64,000 nucleotides of DNA from Vibrio diazotrophicus (GTDB lineage Bacteria; Pseudomonadota; Gammaproteobacteria; Enterobacterales; Vibrionaceae), in assembly GCF_038452265.1 (NCBI RefSeq), contig NZ_CP151842.1, positions 2,356,001 through 2,420,000 of the forward strand, read 5' to 3'. Shown here in pieces: positions 17,413 through 26,432 of this stretch (position 1 is the stretch's first letter; every line of letters starts with the position of its first letter). The notes beneath the pieces were generated by a model. That model was not told where the DNA came from. It worked only from the letters and a program-made list of their open reading frames with translations, and made no database searches. A program made the translations under genes and the position numbers.

Positions 17413-17501
17413 TGTTTGTCCTCACTTTGCTTCTAATACTTAACTTATTCGTGTTAAGTTTTTTGTGTAAATTTGGGCTAAATAAAAAAGTCGTTCTTAA
17501 G

Positions 17502-18170
17502 TTAGTTAACACTTACTCGTAACGCAGCACTGATCGCAAACGGTGTTAACGTCATCGCTCCAACCAGCATTGCCGCTAAGATGGCCAACTGGCCGTTGTA
17601 GGCCATTCCCAAAGAAGCAGCATCTATCGCTGATGTGGCGAAAATTAAAATGGGTATATACAAAGGCAAGACTACAAGGCTGAGCAGTACGCCGCCTTTT
17701 TGCAGACCAACCGTTAATGCTACGCCGATAGCGCCAATAAAACTGAGTGTTGGTGTACCAAGCAACAGGGTCGCGACCACACCAAGCCAAGTGTCAAAAT
17801 TCAGCGACAACAGAATAGCTAATAATGGGCTTATTAATATCAGAGGCACGCCAGTAAGTAACCAATGAGCGATCACTTTTGACAAAGCAACCACAGAAAG
17901 AGGTACTGGCATAATCATCATCTGCTCAAGGGCCCCGTCTTGAAAATCATCACGGAACAAACGCTCTAAAGAGAGCAAAGCAGACAGGAGTGCGGCAACC
18001 CAAACAATGCCCGGAGCAATCCGAGAGAGCAGCCCCGGCTCTGGACCAATGCTGAGCGGGAACAATGTAATAACGATGATAAAAAACCACAGCGGGTTAA
18101 AAATATCGGCTTGGCGTCGGAATGCGATTAGGAGTTCACGCTGAATGATCATCGCCATAGTTGAAAACAT
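17502..18170 (-). CDS. ccmB: Haem exporter permease CcmB
   Basis: 222 residues with six membrane segments and the family start FSTMAMIIQRELLIAFRR. With CcmA it forms the ABC-type part of the CcmABCD complex that drives release of haem-loaded CcmE. FRDDFQDGALEQMM is the conserved cytoplasmic loop that contacts the ATPase. It overlaps the ccmA stop by one base. Confidence 0.95.
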   Translation of the reverse strand: MFSTMAMIIQRELLIAFRRQADIFNPLWFFIIVITLFPLSIGPEPGLLSRIAPGIVWVAALLSALLSLERLFRDDFQDGALEQMMIMPVPLSVVALSKVIAHWLLTGVPLILISPLLAILLSLNFDTWLGVVATLLLGTPTLSFIGAIGVALTVGLQKGGVLLSLVVLPLYIPILIFATSAIDAASLGMAYNGQLAILAAMLVGAMTLTPFAISAALRVSVN

Positions 18171-18790
18171 TAGGCGTCTCCTAGCTTGATTTTGCGTAAC
18201 TTGTCATGGTCAGCGAACATATCTTGGTGTGTGGTTAAAATAACAATGCCACCATTTTCCGCATGTTTTAAAAACAGAGCTTCCAATACTTTCACACCTT
18301 GTTTGTCGATAGCGGTCAAGGGTTCATCCAGAATCCACAGCTTCTGTTCGCTCAGCCACAATCTTGCTAAAGCTACGCGTCGCTGTTGTCCAGCGGACAA
18401 CTTAGCCACTGGTACGTCTTCACGCCCTACAAGTCCAACCTGCACTAATGCTTGATAGATATCTTCTTTGTTATTTTTTGCTGAGTGAACAGATTGGTAA
18501 AAATGCAAATTCTCATAAGCGGTTAACTCACGCTTAATACCGGTTTGATGTCCCAAAAACAGTAAATCCGTATGATAGCTGTCTCTGTCTTCTTCGATAT
18601 TAACTTTGTTCCAGTAAATCTCACCTTCGTCGCGGTCAGCAAGGCCTGTGATAATACGCAACAAAGTCGTTTTACCTGTGCCATTTCGGCCTTCAATCTG
18701 GACGAGTTCGCCCGCGTCGATATTGAATGATAAATGCTCGAATAGCACCTTTTCATCGCGAATTGCAGTGAGATTGTTAACGTCCAGCAT
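18170..18790 (-). CDS. ccmA: Haem exporter ATP-binding protein CcmA
   Basis: 206 residues, a short ABC ATPase. Walker A is GRNGTGKTT near residues 34-42, the signature is LSAGQQRRVALARLWL, Walker B is LWILDEPLTAID, and the switch histidine is in TTHQD. It energises the CcmABCD complex. As first gene of ccmABCDEFGHI its promoter should lie at about 18800-18950, but I cannot place it exactly. Confidence 0.96.
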   Translation of the reverse strand: MLDVNNLTAIRDEKVLFEHLSFNIDAGELVQIEGRNGTGKTTLLRIITGLADRDEGEIYWNKVNIEEDRDSYHTDLLFLGHQTGIKRELTAYENLHFYQSVHSAKNNKEDIYQALVQVGLVGREDVPVAKLSAGQQRRVALARLWLSEQKLWILDEPLTAIDKQGVKVLEALFLKHAENGGIVILTTHQDMFADHDKLRKIKLGDA

Positions 18791-18954
18791 GAGCTTCTAT
18801 ATAACAAATTAGGGGCTGCTATATTAACACACCACCGTTTAGACAAAATAGAAGAAGGGTATTACGAATCACGAAACTAAGTAAGAATCTGTTAATTTTT
18901 AGCGATTTGTTTTTTCTTTTACCACTTTATAGTTACAAATGAAGATCTCGAAAA

Positions 18955-18981
18955 ACAAAAAAGGAAGCGATTGGCTTCCTT
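18955..18981 (-). terminator. Terminator of the flagellar/chemotaxis operon
   Basis: On the minus strand AAGGAAGC and GCTTCCTT form an 8-bp stem around a five-base loop (18961-18981), followed by TTTTGTTTTTC. It lies just past the last gene of the operon and upstream of the ccm operon. Confidence 0.85.
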
Positions 18982-19000
18982 TTAGGCTTAATGGATGTTT

Positions 19001-19507
19001 CTAACGAGATTGTTTTCGTACTGGAGGCCGATTGGGTACTGCGCGTGCTTTGCCTTCTGGATGACTCGTCAATGGCGGAATCGCCTCTTTCCCTTGCAGT
19101 TTTTTCTGCAAAGACATCATCAGTTCAGCTTCAGCTTTCGGCAATTCACACTCTTCGATCAGTTCGTCGAGATCTGCGCCGAGTTTGACCATTTTGCTCG
19201 CCCGACTGTACAGACGTGCGTCAGTATCAGCGTTTTCCAGCTCTTTCAATCTGTCGTTTAGGTGCTTGATCATATCTTGCTGATCGTTGACTGTTTTTCC
19301 AAGGCCAACAACAACTGAGCGAACTTCTAGCAATTGTTTGCTAACTTTCTGCTGTTCTTTATCAGCATTTCGAAGTTGCTGCCTGAAATAGTCCCCCTGA
19401 CGAATCAAGGCTCGGCGTAGGCTAACCCACACCAAACCAATCAGTAAGATTATCAGTACAGCACCACCCGCTAAAAACGGAGATGCATAAGACATCAACT
19501 CATTCAT
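19001..19507 (-). CDS. DUF2802 membrane protein at the end of the chemotaxis operon
   Basis: 168 residues: a single N-terminal membrane helix (about 11-29), a coiled-coil stretch (about 35-95, with QQKVSKQLLEVRSVVVGLGKTVNDQQD) and a C-terminal DUF2802 helical motif around KMVKLGADLDELIEECELPKAEAELM. The tail is basic and proline-rich. Its role is not established; the constant position behind cheW suggests a part in array or flagellar-pole function, which is inference. The cheW stop and this start meet at one base. Confidence 0.82.
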   Translation of the reverse strand: MNELMSYASPFLAGGAVLIILLIGLVWVSLRRALIRQGDYFRQQLRNADKEQQKVSKQLLEVRSVVVGLGKTVNDQQDMIKHLNDRLKELENADTDARLYSRASKMVKLGADLDELIEECELPKAEAELMMSLQKKLQGKEAIPPLTSHPEGKARAVPNRPPVRKQSR

Positions 19508-20001
19508 TATAGATGAGCCATTTCATCCCATTCTTCGTCTGAAAGCAGTTTATTTAGGTCAACCAAGATCAGAAGTTTACCGTCACGGTTGCTTACGCCT
19601 TGGATGAACTTAGAGCTTTCATCAGTACCAACACTTGGAGTGGTATCAATTTCAGAAGAACGTAGGTATACAACCTCAGCAACGCTATCCACTAGGATAC
19701 CAATTACTTGACGCTCAGATTCGATCACTATGATACGAGTATTATCACTGGTTTCACCAGGCATCAAACCAAAGCGAGAACGAGTGTCGATAACCGTTAC
19801 TACGTTACCACGTAAGTTAATGATACCTAGAACATAGTCCGGCGCACCCGGTACAGGGGCGATTTCAGTGTAACGAAGTACCTCACGCACTTGCATTACG
19901 TTGATGCCATAGGTTTCTTCTTCTAGTTGGAACGTCACCCACTGAAGTACTTCATCCTTCGAGTGTTCTTTTCTAACTTCGACTTCGTTAGCTTGAGACA
20001 T
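19507..20001 (-). CDS. cheW: Chemotaxis adaptor CheW
   Basis: 164 residues, a CheW SH3-like adaptor that couples chemoreceptors to CheA. The domain spans about 15-155, with ILGIINLRGNVVTVIDTRSRFG and the later VDSVAEVVYL typical of the family. It is encoded between parP and the DUF2802 gene in the main chemotaxis operon, consistent with service in polar arrays. Confidence 0.95.
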   Translation of the reverse strand: MSQANEVEVRKEHSKDEVLQWVTFQLEEETYGINVMQVREVLRYTEIAPVPGAPDYVLGIINLRGNVVTVIDTRSRFGLMPGETSDNTRIIVIESERQVIGILVDSVAEVVYLRSSEIDTTPSVGTDESSKFIQGVSNRDGKLLILVDLNKLLSDEEWDEMAHL

Positions 20002-20051
20002 ACCTTTTCCTCTCTAAGTCGTTACCGACAAAAATATTATTTTATCCAGAG

Positions 20052-21047
20052 CTATTTATCTAATGCTTTTACATCAAGCCCTGCATTAAGCATAGCTATC
20101 AATGCTTCAACATGGATCAAAGCACACATTTTTTCTTTAACCATACCAGCAAGCCACGGACGTTTACCGACCTGCTCTCGCCAGCGAATTTTTTCACTGC
20201 TTAGCGTTTCTGTCCCCAACAGTTGAGAACACGCCAGACCCCACATGCTCTCACCCAACATAACGATATATTGGTACGCTTCTTTGTAGCTGTCATCACG
20301 TAGCTTTTCCGCCATGACCCACTTTGCCGTATCAACAACATCAAGTTGAGAATCGCGGTTGGTTTGTAAACCTAAGTACCAAGCGGGGCGACCGATCAGA
20401 TGATTAAGCTCAGCCTTACGATGGATACCACCCAGTTCATCTAACGGAACCGCAAATGTCACACCATTTACATCAAAGTATAGAACCTGAAAGTTCTGCT
20501 CACGGATTGGAGTTTCCCAATGGCCGATATCCGCAGAACCTGATTGAGTTTGTAGTTCAACAGCGACCTGCTCTTCAACCACAATTTCAGGTTCAATGTC
20601 TGCAATTTCGCTTTCTGTTACTTCGACCTCAGGTGTTTCAACTTTAGCTTCAAGTTCAACTTCTGTGATGTCGGTTGCTACATCCCACTCTTGAATCTCT
20701 TCAACAATAGGTTCTTGAATATCCGGCTCTTGTACAACAGGCTGTGTCGCAACCTGAATATCGAGCGTGTTCTGCTCCATCACCTGTTCAAGTTCGAGTT
20801 CAGCCACTGGATTACTTGCTTCCATCTGGCTTAACAGACGCTGGACATCTTCCAGATTCGGCATCTCTAGTTCTTGTAAACCATCCAGAGAATCATCCAA
20901 ATAACTTTTTTCTGGGACAGATTGAACCATAGGAGCCAGTTCTGGCTCCTTTTCAACAGGCTGCTCTTCTATCAACTCTTCTTCTAGAAGAGCCGTAAAA
21001 TAATCATCTAATGCTTGTTCACTTGATAGTGAATGGCTACTGCTCAT
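20052..21047 (-). CDS. parP: ParP, CheW-like array-tethering protein
   Basis: 331 residues. The C-terminal 140 residues form a CheW-like domain (from about FQVLYFDVNGVTFAVPL to the end). The first 180 residues are strongly acidic and low in complexity, with many Glu/Val repeats, probably disordered. In Vibrio, ParP links ParC to CheA and keeps arrays at the pole. I start at ATG 21047, with GGAGAGG upstream; the open frame continues upstream only inside parC. It overlaps the parC end by 11 bases, which suggests translational coupling. Confidence 0.88.
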   Translation of the reverse strand: MSSSHSLSSEQALDDYFTALLEEELIEEQPVEKEPELAPMVQSVPEKSYLDDSLDGLQELEMPNLEDVQRLLSQMEASNPVAELELEQVMEQNTLDIQVATQPVVQEPDIQEPIVEEIQEWDVATDITEVELEAKVETPEVEVTESEIADIEPEIVVEEQVAVELQTQSGSADIGHWETPIREQNFQVLYFDVNGVTFAVPLDELGGIHRKAELNHLIGRPAWYLGLQTNRDSQLDVVDTAKWVMAEKLRDDSYKEAYQYIVMLGESMWGLACSQLLGTETLSSEKIRWREQVGKRPWLAGMVKEKMCALIHVEALIAMLNAGLDVKALDK

Positions 21048-21816
21048 TAATAGCAAGCCTCTCCAAATACAATAGCAACTGTTTATAAGCAAATACGCCG
21101 CGACTACCGTCGGCGAAATGGGATGCAGGTAAGCGCTTCAAACTCGCATCTCTAAATTTTGTATCAATAGGTACTGCTGAAGACCACACCTGATCTGGGT
21201 AATCTTTCTTAAGCTGGGTCAAGGTTTGCAAAGAAGCACGAGTGCGTTTGTCGTACATGGTTGGTACGATCGTCACTTTGAACTCGCGGCTACGTGACTT
21301 CTGCATAATTGCCAGAGTACGAACCATGCGCTCTAGCCCTTTCATTGCCAAAAATTCAGTTTGTACTGGAATAAGAATTCGATCACTTGCTGCCAATGCG
21401 TTGACCATCATCACGCCCAAAATTGGCGGACAGTCAATCAGCACATAATCGTAACGTTGACGCAAAGCCATTAAGGCGCGCTTAAGGATTAACCCCATTC
21501 CGCTACGGTTACCCATTACACGGTCTAAAGTCGCCAGAGACATATGTGCAGGAATAAGGTCGATACCTTCAACGTCTGTTTTCAATATCAGAGGTTTAAC
21601 GCTTTGTTCGTTATACTCTTTTAATTGAAACAGATCGAACAAGCTGGTTGGAACGCTATCTGAATCGTAACCCAGATAAGTCGTTAACGATGCGTGTGGG
21701 TCAGTATCCACCAGCAAGACGCGTTTTCCTTGTTTACTTAACAAACCGGCTAACGTAATCGTTGTTGTGGTTTTACCTACGCCACCTTTTTGGTTTGCAA
21801 CGCTCCAAACAATCAT
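21037..21816 (-). CDS. parC: ParC, ParA-like ATPase for polar chemotaxis arrays
   Basis: 259 residues of the ParA/Soj class. The deviant Walker A is KGGVGKTTTTITL at 10-22, Walker A' is VDTDPHASLT and Walker B is VLIDCPPILG. In Vibrio this ATPase forms the polar focus that recruits and segregates chemotaxis arrays with ParP. The position between cheB and parP, and the absence of a parB, argue against a plasmid or chromosome partition role. Confidence 0.92.
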   Translation of the reverse strand: MIVWSVANQKGGVGKTTTTITLAGLLSKQGKRVLLVDTDPHASLTTYLGYDSDSVPTSLFDLFQLKEYNEQSVKPLILKTDVEGIDLIPAHMSLATLDRVMGNRSGMGLILKRALMALRQRYDYVLIDCPPILGVMMVNALAASDRILIPVQTEFLAMKGLERMVRTLAIMQKSRSREFKVTIVPTMYDKRTRASLQTLTQLKKDYPDQVWSSAVPIDTKFRDASLKRLPASHFADGSRGVFAYKQLLLYLERLAINEQ

Positions 21817-21825
21817 TAAATATCC

Positions 21826-22962
21826 TTATGCAAGACCTACTTCAACCAGCATTCTTTCTGCAATGCGGTCTAGTGGCAGATCTTCAGATGAAATACCTGA
21901 TTTCGCGACAGCTTGTGGCATACCATACACCACGCAACTTGCTTCATCTTGAGCCCAAATGGTTGAACCCGCAGATTTCAGCATTCGAGAACCTTCGCGT
22001 CCGTCTGCACCCATACCAGTCAGAATCATCGACAACACTTTGTCGTTGTAAACTTTTGCTGCTGAACCAAAAGTGACATCCACGCAAGGCTTATAGTTCA
22101 TGCGTTCACCACCATCCAGTATACGGATTTTTGCAGCGCCCGGACGGCCTTCCAGCATCATTTGCTTACCACCAGGAGCCAGATACGCAACACCCGGACG
22201 TAATGGATCACCATCTTCAGCTTCCTTCACTTCAATTTTGCAAAGTGAATTCAAACGGCTAGCAAATGCTGCGGTAAACGTAGCAGGCATATGCTGAATC
22301 AGAACAATAGGATGAGGATAATTGGCTGGCAGTTTAGTCAGAATTTTTTGCAACGCAACGGGGCCGCCAGTAGAGGTTCCAATAGCGGTTAACTGATAGT
22401 TTTTACCAGAAGCTTTGAAACGAGCCATCGGAGACGAAGGTCTTGCCGCAGGAGCAGCCGACGCTGTCGTGTTCGCTTGTGCTCGCCCAAATGGGCTGGT
22501 TGTTGATGACGCTGAAGATGTTGCAGAGCGCGTTGTACCGCCAATTGGTCGGCGCATGAAGCTCTTTTTGGCTGCAATTTGAATCACGCGCTGTTGTAAC
22601 AAACTTACCGCTTCATCACGATTTCGCGCAATATCTTCAAACTTCTTCGGTAAGAAATCTAAAGCACCTGCGTCTAACGCATCTAATGTTGCTTTAGCGC
22701 CTTCTTGTGTTAACGAAGAAAACATCAAAATCGGTGTCGGATTTGATGCCATGATTTGACGGACGGCTGTAATACCGTCCATCACTGGCATCTCAATATC
22801 CATGGTAATCACATCTGGCTTTAGACGTTCGGCTTTTTCAACCGCTTCTTTACCGTTAGTTGCGACATCGATGACTTCAAGGCGTGGTTCAGCGTTTATG
22901 ATCTCGCTTACTCTGCGTCGGAAAAAACTTGAGTCATCTACAACTAATACTTTAATCGCCAT
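21826..22962 (-). CDS. cheB: Chemotaxis protein-glutamate methylesterase/glutaminase CheB
   Basis: 378 residues: an N-terminal receiver (phosphoacceptor D55 in TMDIEMPVMDG), an Ala/Ser/Thr-rich linker (about 135-185) and a C-terminal methylesterase. The catalytic serine is in GTSTGGP, the histidine in IQHMPATFT and the aspartate in GMGADGREG. It removes methyl groups from receptors for adaptation. No cheR is in this operon, so methylation is encoded elsewhere. Confidence 0.96.
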   Translation of the reverse strand: MAIKVLVVDDSSFFRRRVSEIINAEPRLEVIDVATNGKEAVEKAERLKPDVITMDIEMPVMDGITAVRQIMASNPTPILMFSSLTQEGAKATLDALDAGALDFLPKKFEDIARNRDEAVSLLQQRVIQIAAKKSFMRRPIGGTTRSATSSASSTTSPFGRAQANTTASAAPAARPSSPMARFKASGKNYQLTAIGTSTGGPVALQKILTKLPANYPHPIVLIQHMPATFTAAFASRLNSLCKIEVKEAEDGDPLRPGVAYLAPGGKQMMLEGRPGAAKIRILDGGERMNYKPCVDVTFGSAAKVYNDKVLSMILTGMGADGREGSRMLKSAGSTIWAQDEASCVVYGMPQAVAKSGISSEDLPLDRIAERMLVEVGLA

Positions 22963-22988
22963 AGTTTTCCTTAAATTTATACTCTTAC

Positions 22989-25226
22989 TTAAACTCGAGA
23001 AGCAGCTGCATAACGTTTAAGCAGATCTGGAACATCAAGAATCAAAGCAATGTGCCCGTCACTGGTAATTGTCGCGCCAGCCATACCCGGAGTACCTTGC
23101 AGTAGTTTATCCAGTGGTTTGATAACCACTTCTTCTTGACCAATTAAAGTATCAACAACGAAACCAACACGTTGACTACCTAGCTGAACAATAACAACGT
23201 GTCCATGACCTTGACGCGCTTGTACTTTACCCGCCTGAGGAGCTAACCAGTTTTGAAGGTAGAAAAGTGGAATAGACTTATCACGTACAATGATAGTTAA
23301 CTGTCCATCAACAACGTTGGTTCTACCTAAATCTAAGTGGAAAATTTCGTTCACGCTTGCCAATGGCAATGCAAATGGATGACCAGCAACACCAACCATA
23401 AGAGTTGGTAGGATTGCGAGTGTAAGCGGTACTTTAATCGTGATCTTAGTGCCTTTACCCAGTTCCGAATCGATATCGATTGAACCGTTTAGGGTATTAA
23501 TAGCCGTTTTTACAACGTCCATCCCTACACCACGACCTGAAATATCAGAGATCTTTTCTTTACTAGAGAAGCCCGGCATGAAGATAAGGTTAAAACACTC
23601 TTTATCAGTCAGGCGAGAGGCTGCATCTTCATCCATCATTCCACGCTTAACTGCGATAGAACGTAGTTTATGAGGGTCCATACCTGCGCCATCATCAACG
23701 ATAGCCAATTCAATATGGTCGCCTTCTTGTGAAGCTGAAAGAATCACTTTACCCGTACGAGATTTACCAGTCTTCGCACGCTCGTCCGGCATTTCAATAC
23801 CGTGGTCAACCGAGTTACGAACCAAGTGAATCAATGGATCCGCTAGCGCTTCAACCAAGTTTTTGTCGAGGTCGGTCTCTTCACCACGCATTTCAAGCAC
23901 AATGTCTTTATTTAAGCTACGCGCCAAATCTCGAACCACTCGAGGGAAACGGCCAAAAACTTTCTTGATCGGCTGCATGCGCGTTTTCATCACTGCGCCT
24001 TGCAAGTCAGCAGTAACAACATCAAGGTTTGCAACCGCTTTAGACATCTCTTCGTCGTTGCTATTTAAGCCAAGGCTTAATAGACGGTTACGTACCAACA
24101 CTAACTCACCAACCATGTTCATAATGACATCTAGAGTTGAAGTATCTACACGTACCGTCGCTTCCGCTTGGTTCTGTGTTTTCTTAGCTGTGGCAACTTC
24201 TCGTTTTTCTTCAGGCTGTTTCACCGCAGGTACTGCTGGTTTTTCTGCCGCTGCCACTTTAGGCGCTACCGCTTTTGGAGCTGGAGCAGCAGCTTTTGCC
24301 GCTGCCGGTTGAGTATTCGCTGCGGCTGGGCGCGTTGCCATATCCAACTCTTCAATTGAAGGGCCCTTACCTGAACCGTGTAGTTCATCGAGAAGTTTTT
24401 CGAACTCCTCATCGGTCATTAAGTCGCCGTCAGCGCCTGTTGCGCTTGAAGCAGCTGATTGCGCGGGCTTACTTGGAGCAACAGGTTCAGCAGGCTTTTG
24501 TGGCACGCCGCTGGCAGTTGGACTCTTACCCTTGCCATGAAGTTCATCAAGTAACTTTTCGAACTCATCATCGGTGATATCACCGCTTAAGTCCGAGTTA
24601 GTCGCCGCGCTTGGCTGCACTGGGGCTGCTTCAGATTTAGCCGCAACGCCCGGGCTCTTGCCCTTGCCATGCAACTCATCCAATAGTTTTTCAAATTCGT
24701 CTTGAGTAATTTCGTCGATAGAATCAGCCGACAATTTGGTTTCTTCTGGCTGACTTTGAACCGGAGCTTCGATCACTGGTTCTTCAACAACAACGTCTTC
24801 AACAACAGGTTCTTCTGCTGCAGGAGCATCTTCAGATTCAGGCTTGCACAAGTTATGCAGCTCATCAAGAAGTGCGGGATCTGCAGGTGTCAACGGTTCA
24901 CCATCCTGAACCGCACGGAACTGTTCATTCACCGTATCGAGTGAACGAAGCATTGTATCCATAAGGCTTGGGGTAACACTGCGTTGGCCATTACGTAAAA
25001 TGTCGAACACGTTTTCCGCGCCGTGGCAGGTTTCAACCAGCTCTGTTAGAGACAAAAAGCCTGCACCACCTTTTACTGTGTGGAAGCCGCGGAAGATTGC
25101 GTTTAACAAATCTTTGTTCTCAGGGTCATTTTCTAACTCGACTAATTGCTCAGAAAGCAATTCGAGGATTTCACCTGCTTCAACCAAAAAGTCTTGAAGA
25201 ATGTCTTCGTCTAAATCGTAGCTCAT
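22989..25226 (-). CDS. cheA: Chemotaxis histidine kinase CheA with a repeated linker
   Basis: 745 residues. The P1 domain has phosphoacceptor H49 in FRGFHTVKGGAGF. Dimerisation (P3) and ATPase (P4) regions follow from about 355, with NLVEALADPLIHLVRNSVDHG as N box and DDGAGMD as G1, and a CheW-like P5 domain at the C-terminus. Between P1 and P3 I see no clear P2; instead three near-identical segments FEKLLDELHGKGKSP (about 173-192, 217-236 and 269-288) lie in an Ala/Pro-rich linker. ParP is known to bind a linker domain (LID) of Vibrio CheA, so these repeats are candidate ParP or array contacts. Confidence 0.95.
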   Translation of the reverse strand: MSYDLDEDILQDFLVEAGEILELLSEQLVELENDPENKDLLNAIFRGFHTVKGGAGFLSLTELVETCHGAENVFDILRNGQRSVTPSLMDTMLRSLDTVNEQFRAVQDGEPLTPADPALLDELHNLCKPESEDAPAAEEPVVEDVVVEEPVIEAPVQSQPEETKLSADSIDEITQDEFEKLLDELHGKGKSPGVAAKSEAAPVQPSAATNSDLSGDITDDEFEKLLDELHGKGKSPTASGVPQKPAEPVAPSKPAQSAASSATGADGDLMTDEEFEKLLDELHGSGKGPSIEELDMATRPAAANTQPAAAKAAAPAPKAVAPKVAAAEKPAVPAVKQPEEKREVATAKKTQNQAEATVRVDTSTLDVIMNMVGELVLVRNRLLSLGLNSNDEEMSKAVANLDVVTADLQGAVMKTRMQPIKKVFGRFPRVVRDLARSLNKDIVLEMRGEETDLDKNLVEALADPLIHLVRNSVDHGIEMPDERAKTGKSRTGKVILSASQEGDHIELAIVDDGAGMDPHKLRSIAVKRGMMDEDAASRLTDKECFNLIFMPGFSSKEKISDISGRGVGMDVVKTAINTLNGSIDIDSELGKGTKITIKVPLTLAILPTLMVGVAGHPFALPLASVNEIFHLDLGRTNVVDGQLTIIVRDKSIPLFYLQNWLAPQAGKVQARQGHGHVVIVQLGSQRVGFVVDTLIGQEEVVIKPLDKLLQGTPGMAGATITSDGHIALILDVPDLLKRYAAASRV

Positions 25227-25235
25227 ACGTTACCC

Positions 25236-25961
25236 CTAAAAACCAAGACTCGACAATAAATCGTCTACTTCGTCTTGAGATGCGACTGCATCTTCTCTCT
25301 CATGAGGATTTAAAATTGGTCCTTCAGCTTGAGTAGATGCTTTTTTCTCGCTAACTATTTGTTTCTGTTGTTCTGATTGTTCTTTACCAAACGCCGTCAA
25401 AATATCGACCAAACGTTGTTCTACTTCGTTAACCAAAGTAATCACACGGCGGATGATTTGACCGGTCAAATCTTGGAAGTCTTGCGCCATCAGTATTTCA
25501 GTAAGCTGACCACGCAACTCACTGCTGTCACCTTCAACTTGCGACAATAGGTCATCAACACGATGACATAATGCTTTGAATTCACTGAGTTCTATCTGAC
25601 CACGCATAAGTTCGTTCCACTGAGGACGAACGAGCAGTAATGTTTCATGTAAACTGTCAGCAATAGGCATACAACGATCAACAGCATCCATGGTCTTGTT
25701 TGCCGCGACTTCCGTTTTTTCTATTACGTAAGTTAACCGAGTCCGTGCATCAGGAATTTCATCCTTAGCAATTTCTGTAATTCGATCATCAATTTGAAAC
25801 TGCTTAAGTGAATCATGCAGATCTCGGGTCAGTTCCCCGATCTCTTTAAACATCGGGTTACGTTCAGATTCAAAGACTCGCTTTAGAAATAGATTCGCTT
25901 CGTCTTGCAATCCATTCTCTAGCAATTCAACGAGTTCTCTGGCTTGTTCTAATGAAATCAT
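25236..25961 (-). CDS. cheZ: CheY-P phosphatase CheZ
   Basis: 241 residues, a long helical hairpin protein that dephosphorylates CheY-P. The catalytic motif QDFQDLTGQ at 160-168 contains D164 and Q168, matching D143 and Q147 of E. coli. The C-terminal helix DEVDDLLSSLGF is the CheY-binding tail. I start at ATG 25961, preceded by AAGGG; the frame is open upstream but that extension is not family-like. Confidence 0.95.
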   Translation of the reverse strand: MISLEQARELVELLENGLQDEANLFLKRVFESERNPMFKEIGELTRDLHDSLKQFQIDDRITEIAKDEIPDARTRLTYVIEKTEVAANKTMDAVDRCMPIADSLHETLLLVRPQWNELMRGQIELSEFKALCHRVDDLLSQVEGDSSELRGQLTEILMAQDFQDLTGQIIRRVITLVNEVEQRLVDILTAFGKEQSEQQKQIVSEKKASTQAEGPILNPHEREDAVASQDEVDDLLSSLGF

Positions 25962-26018
25962 TCTGATATAGCCCTTACACGCGTAATGAATAGAGCACCT
26001 TCGTCCTAGCAAAAGTGT

Positions 26019-26411
26019 TTATAGACGTTCGAATATTTTTTCTAATTTTTCTTTAAGGGTAGCGGCTGTAAACGGCTTCACAATATAACCATTAACGCCA
26101 GCTTGAGCGGCTTCGATAATCTGCTCACGTTTTGCTTCCGCTGTAATCATCAAAACAGGAAGATGCTTCAGTTGATCGTCTGAACGAATATGCTTCAACA
26201 GATCGATACCTTGCATACCAGGCATATTCCAGTCTGTGACTACAAAGTCAAACTCACCCTTCTTGAGCATTGGCAATGCCGTCAAACCATCGTCTGCTTC
26301 TTGTGTGTTATTGAAGCCCAAATCACGAAGTAGATTCTTTACAATACGGCGCATTGTTGAAAAGTCATCAACAATAAGGATCTTCATGTTTTTATTCAAA
26401 ATTGCCTCCAC
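26019..26411 (-). CDS. cheY: Chemotaxis response regulator CheY
   Basis: 130 residues, a single receiver domain. Acidic pair D15/D16, phosphoacceptor D60 in TDWNMPGM, T90 and K112 (VKPFTAATL) are in place, and the sequence is close to E. coli CheY throughout. CheY-P binds the flagellar switch. Because it lies beside cheZ and cheA in the flagellar operon it is probably the motility CheY; Vibrio has further paralogues elsewhere. Confidence 0.97.
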   Translation of the reverse strand: MEAILNKNMKILIVDDFSTMRRIVKNLLRDLGFNNTQEADDGLTALPMLKKGEFDFVVTDWNMPGMQGIDLLKHIRSDDQLKHLPVLMITAEAKREQIIEAAQAGVNGYIVKPFTAATLKEKLEKIFERL

Positions 26412-26432
26412 TGAGTTCGAAATCAGTGATAT

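Noticed and set aside
24275..24577. 100-codon plus-strand frame opposite the cheA linker
   Set aside because: Arises from the repeated Ala/Pro-rich codons of cheA read on the other strand.
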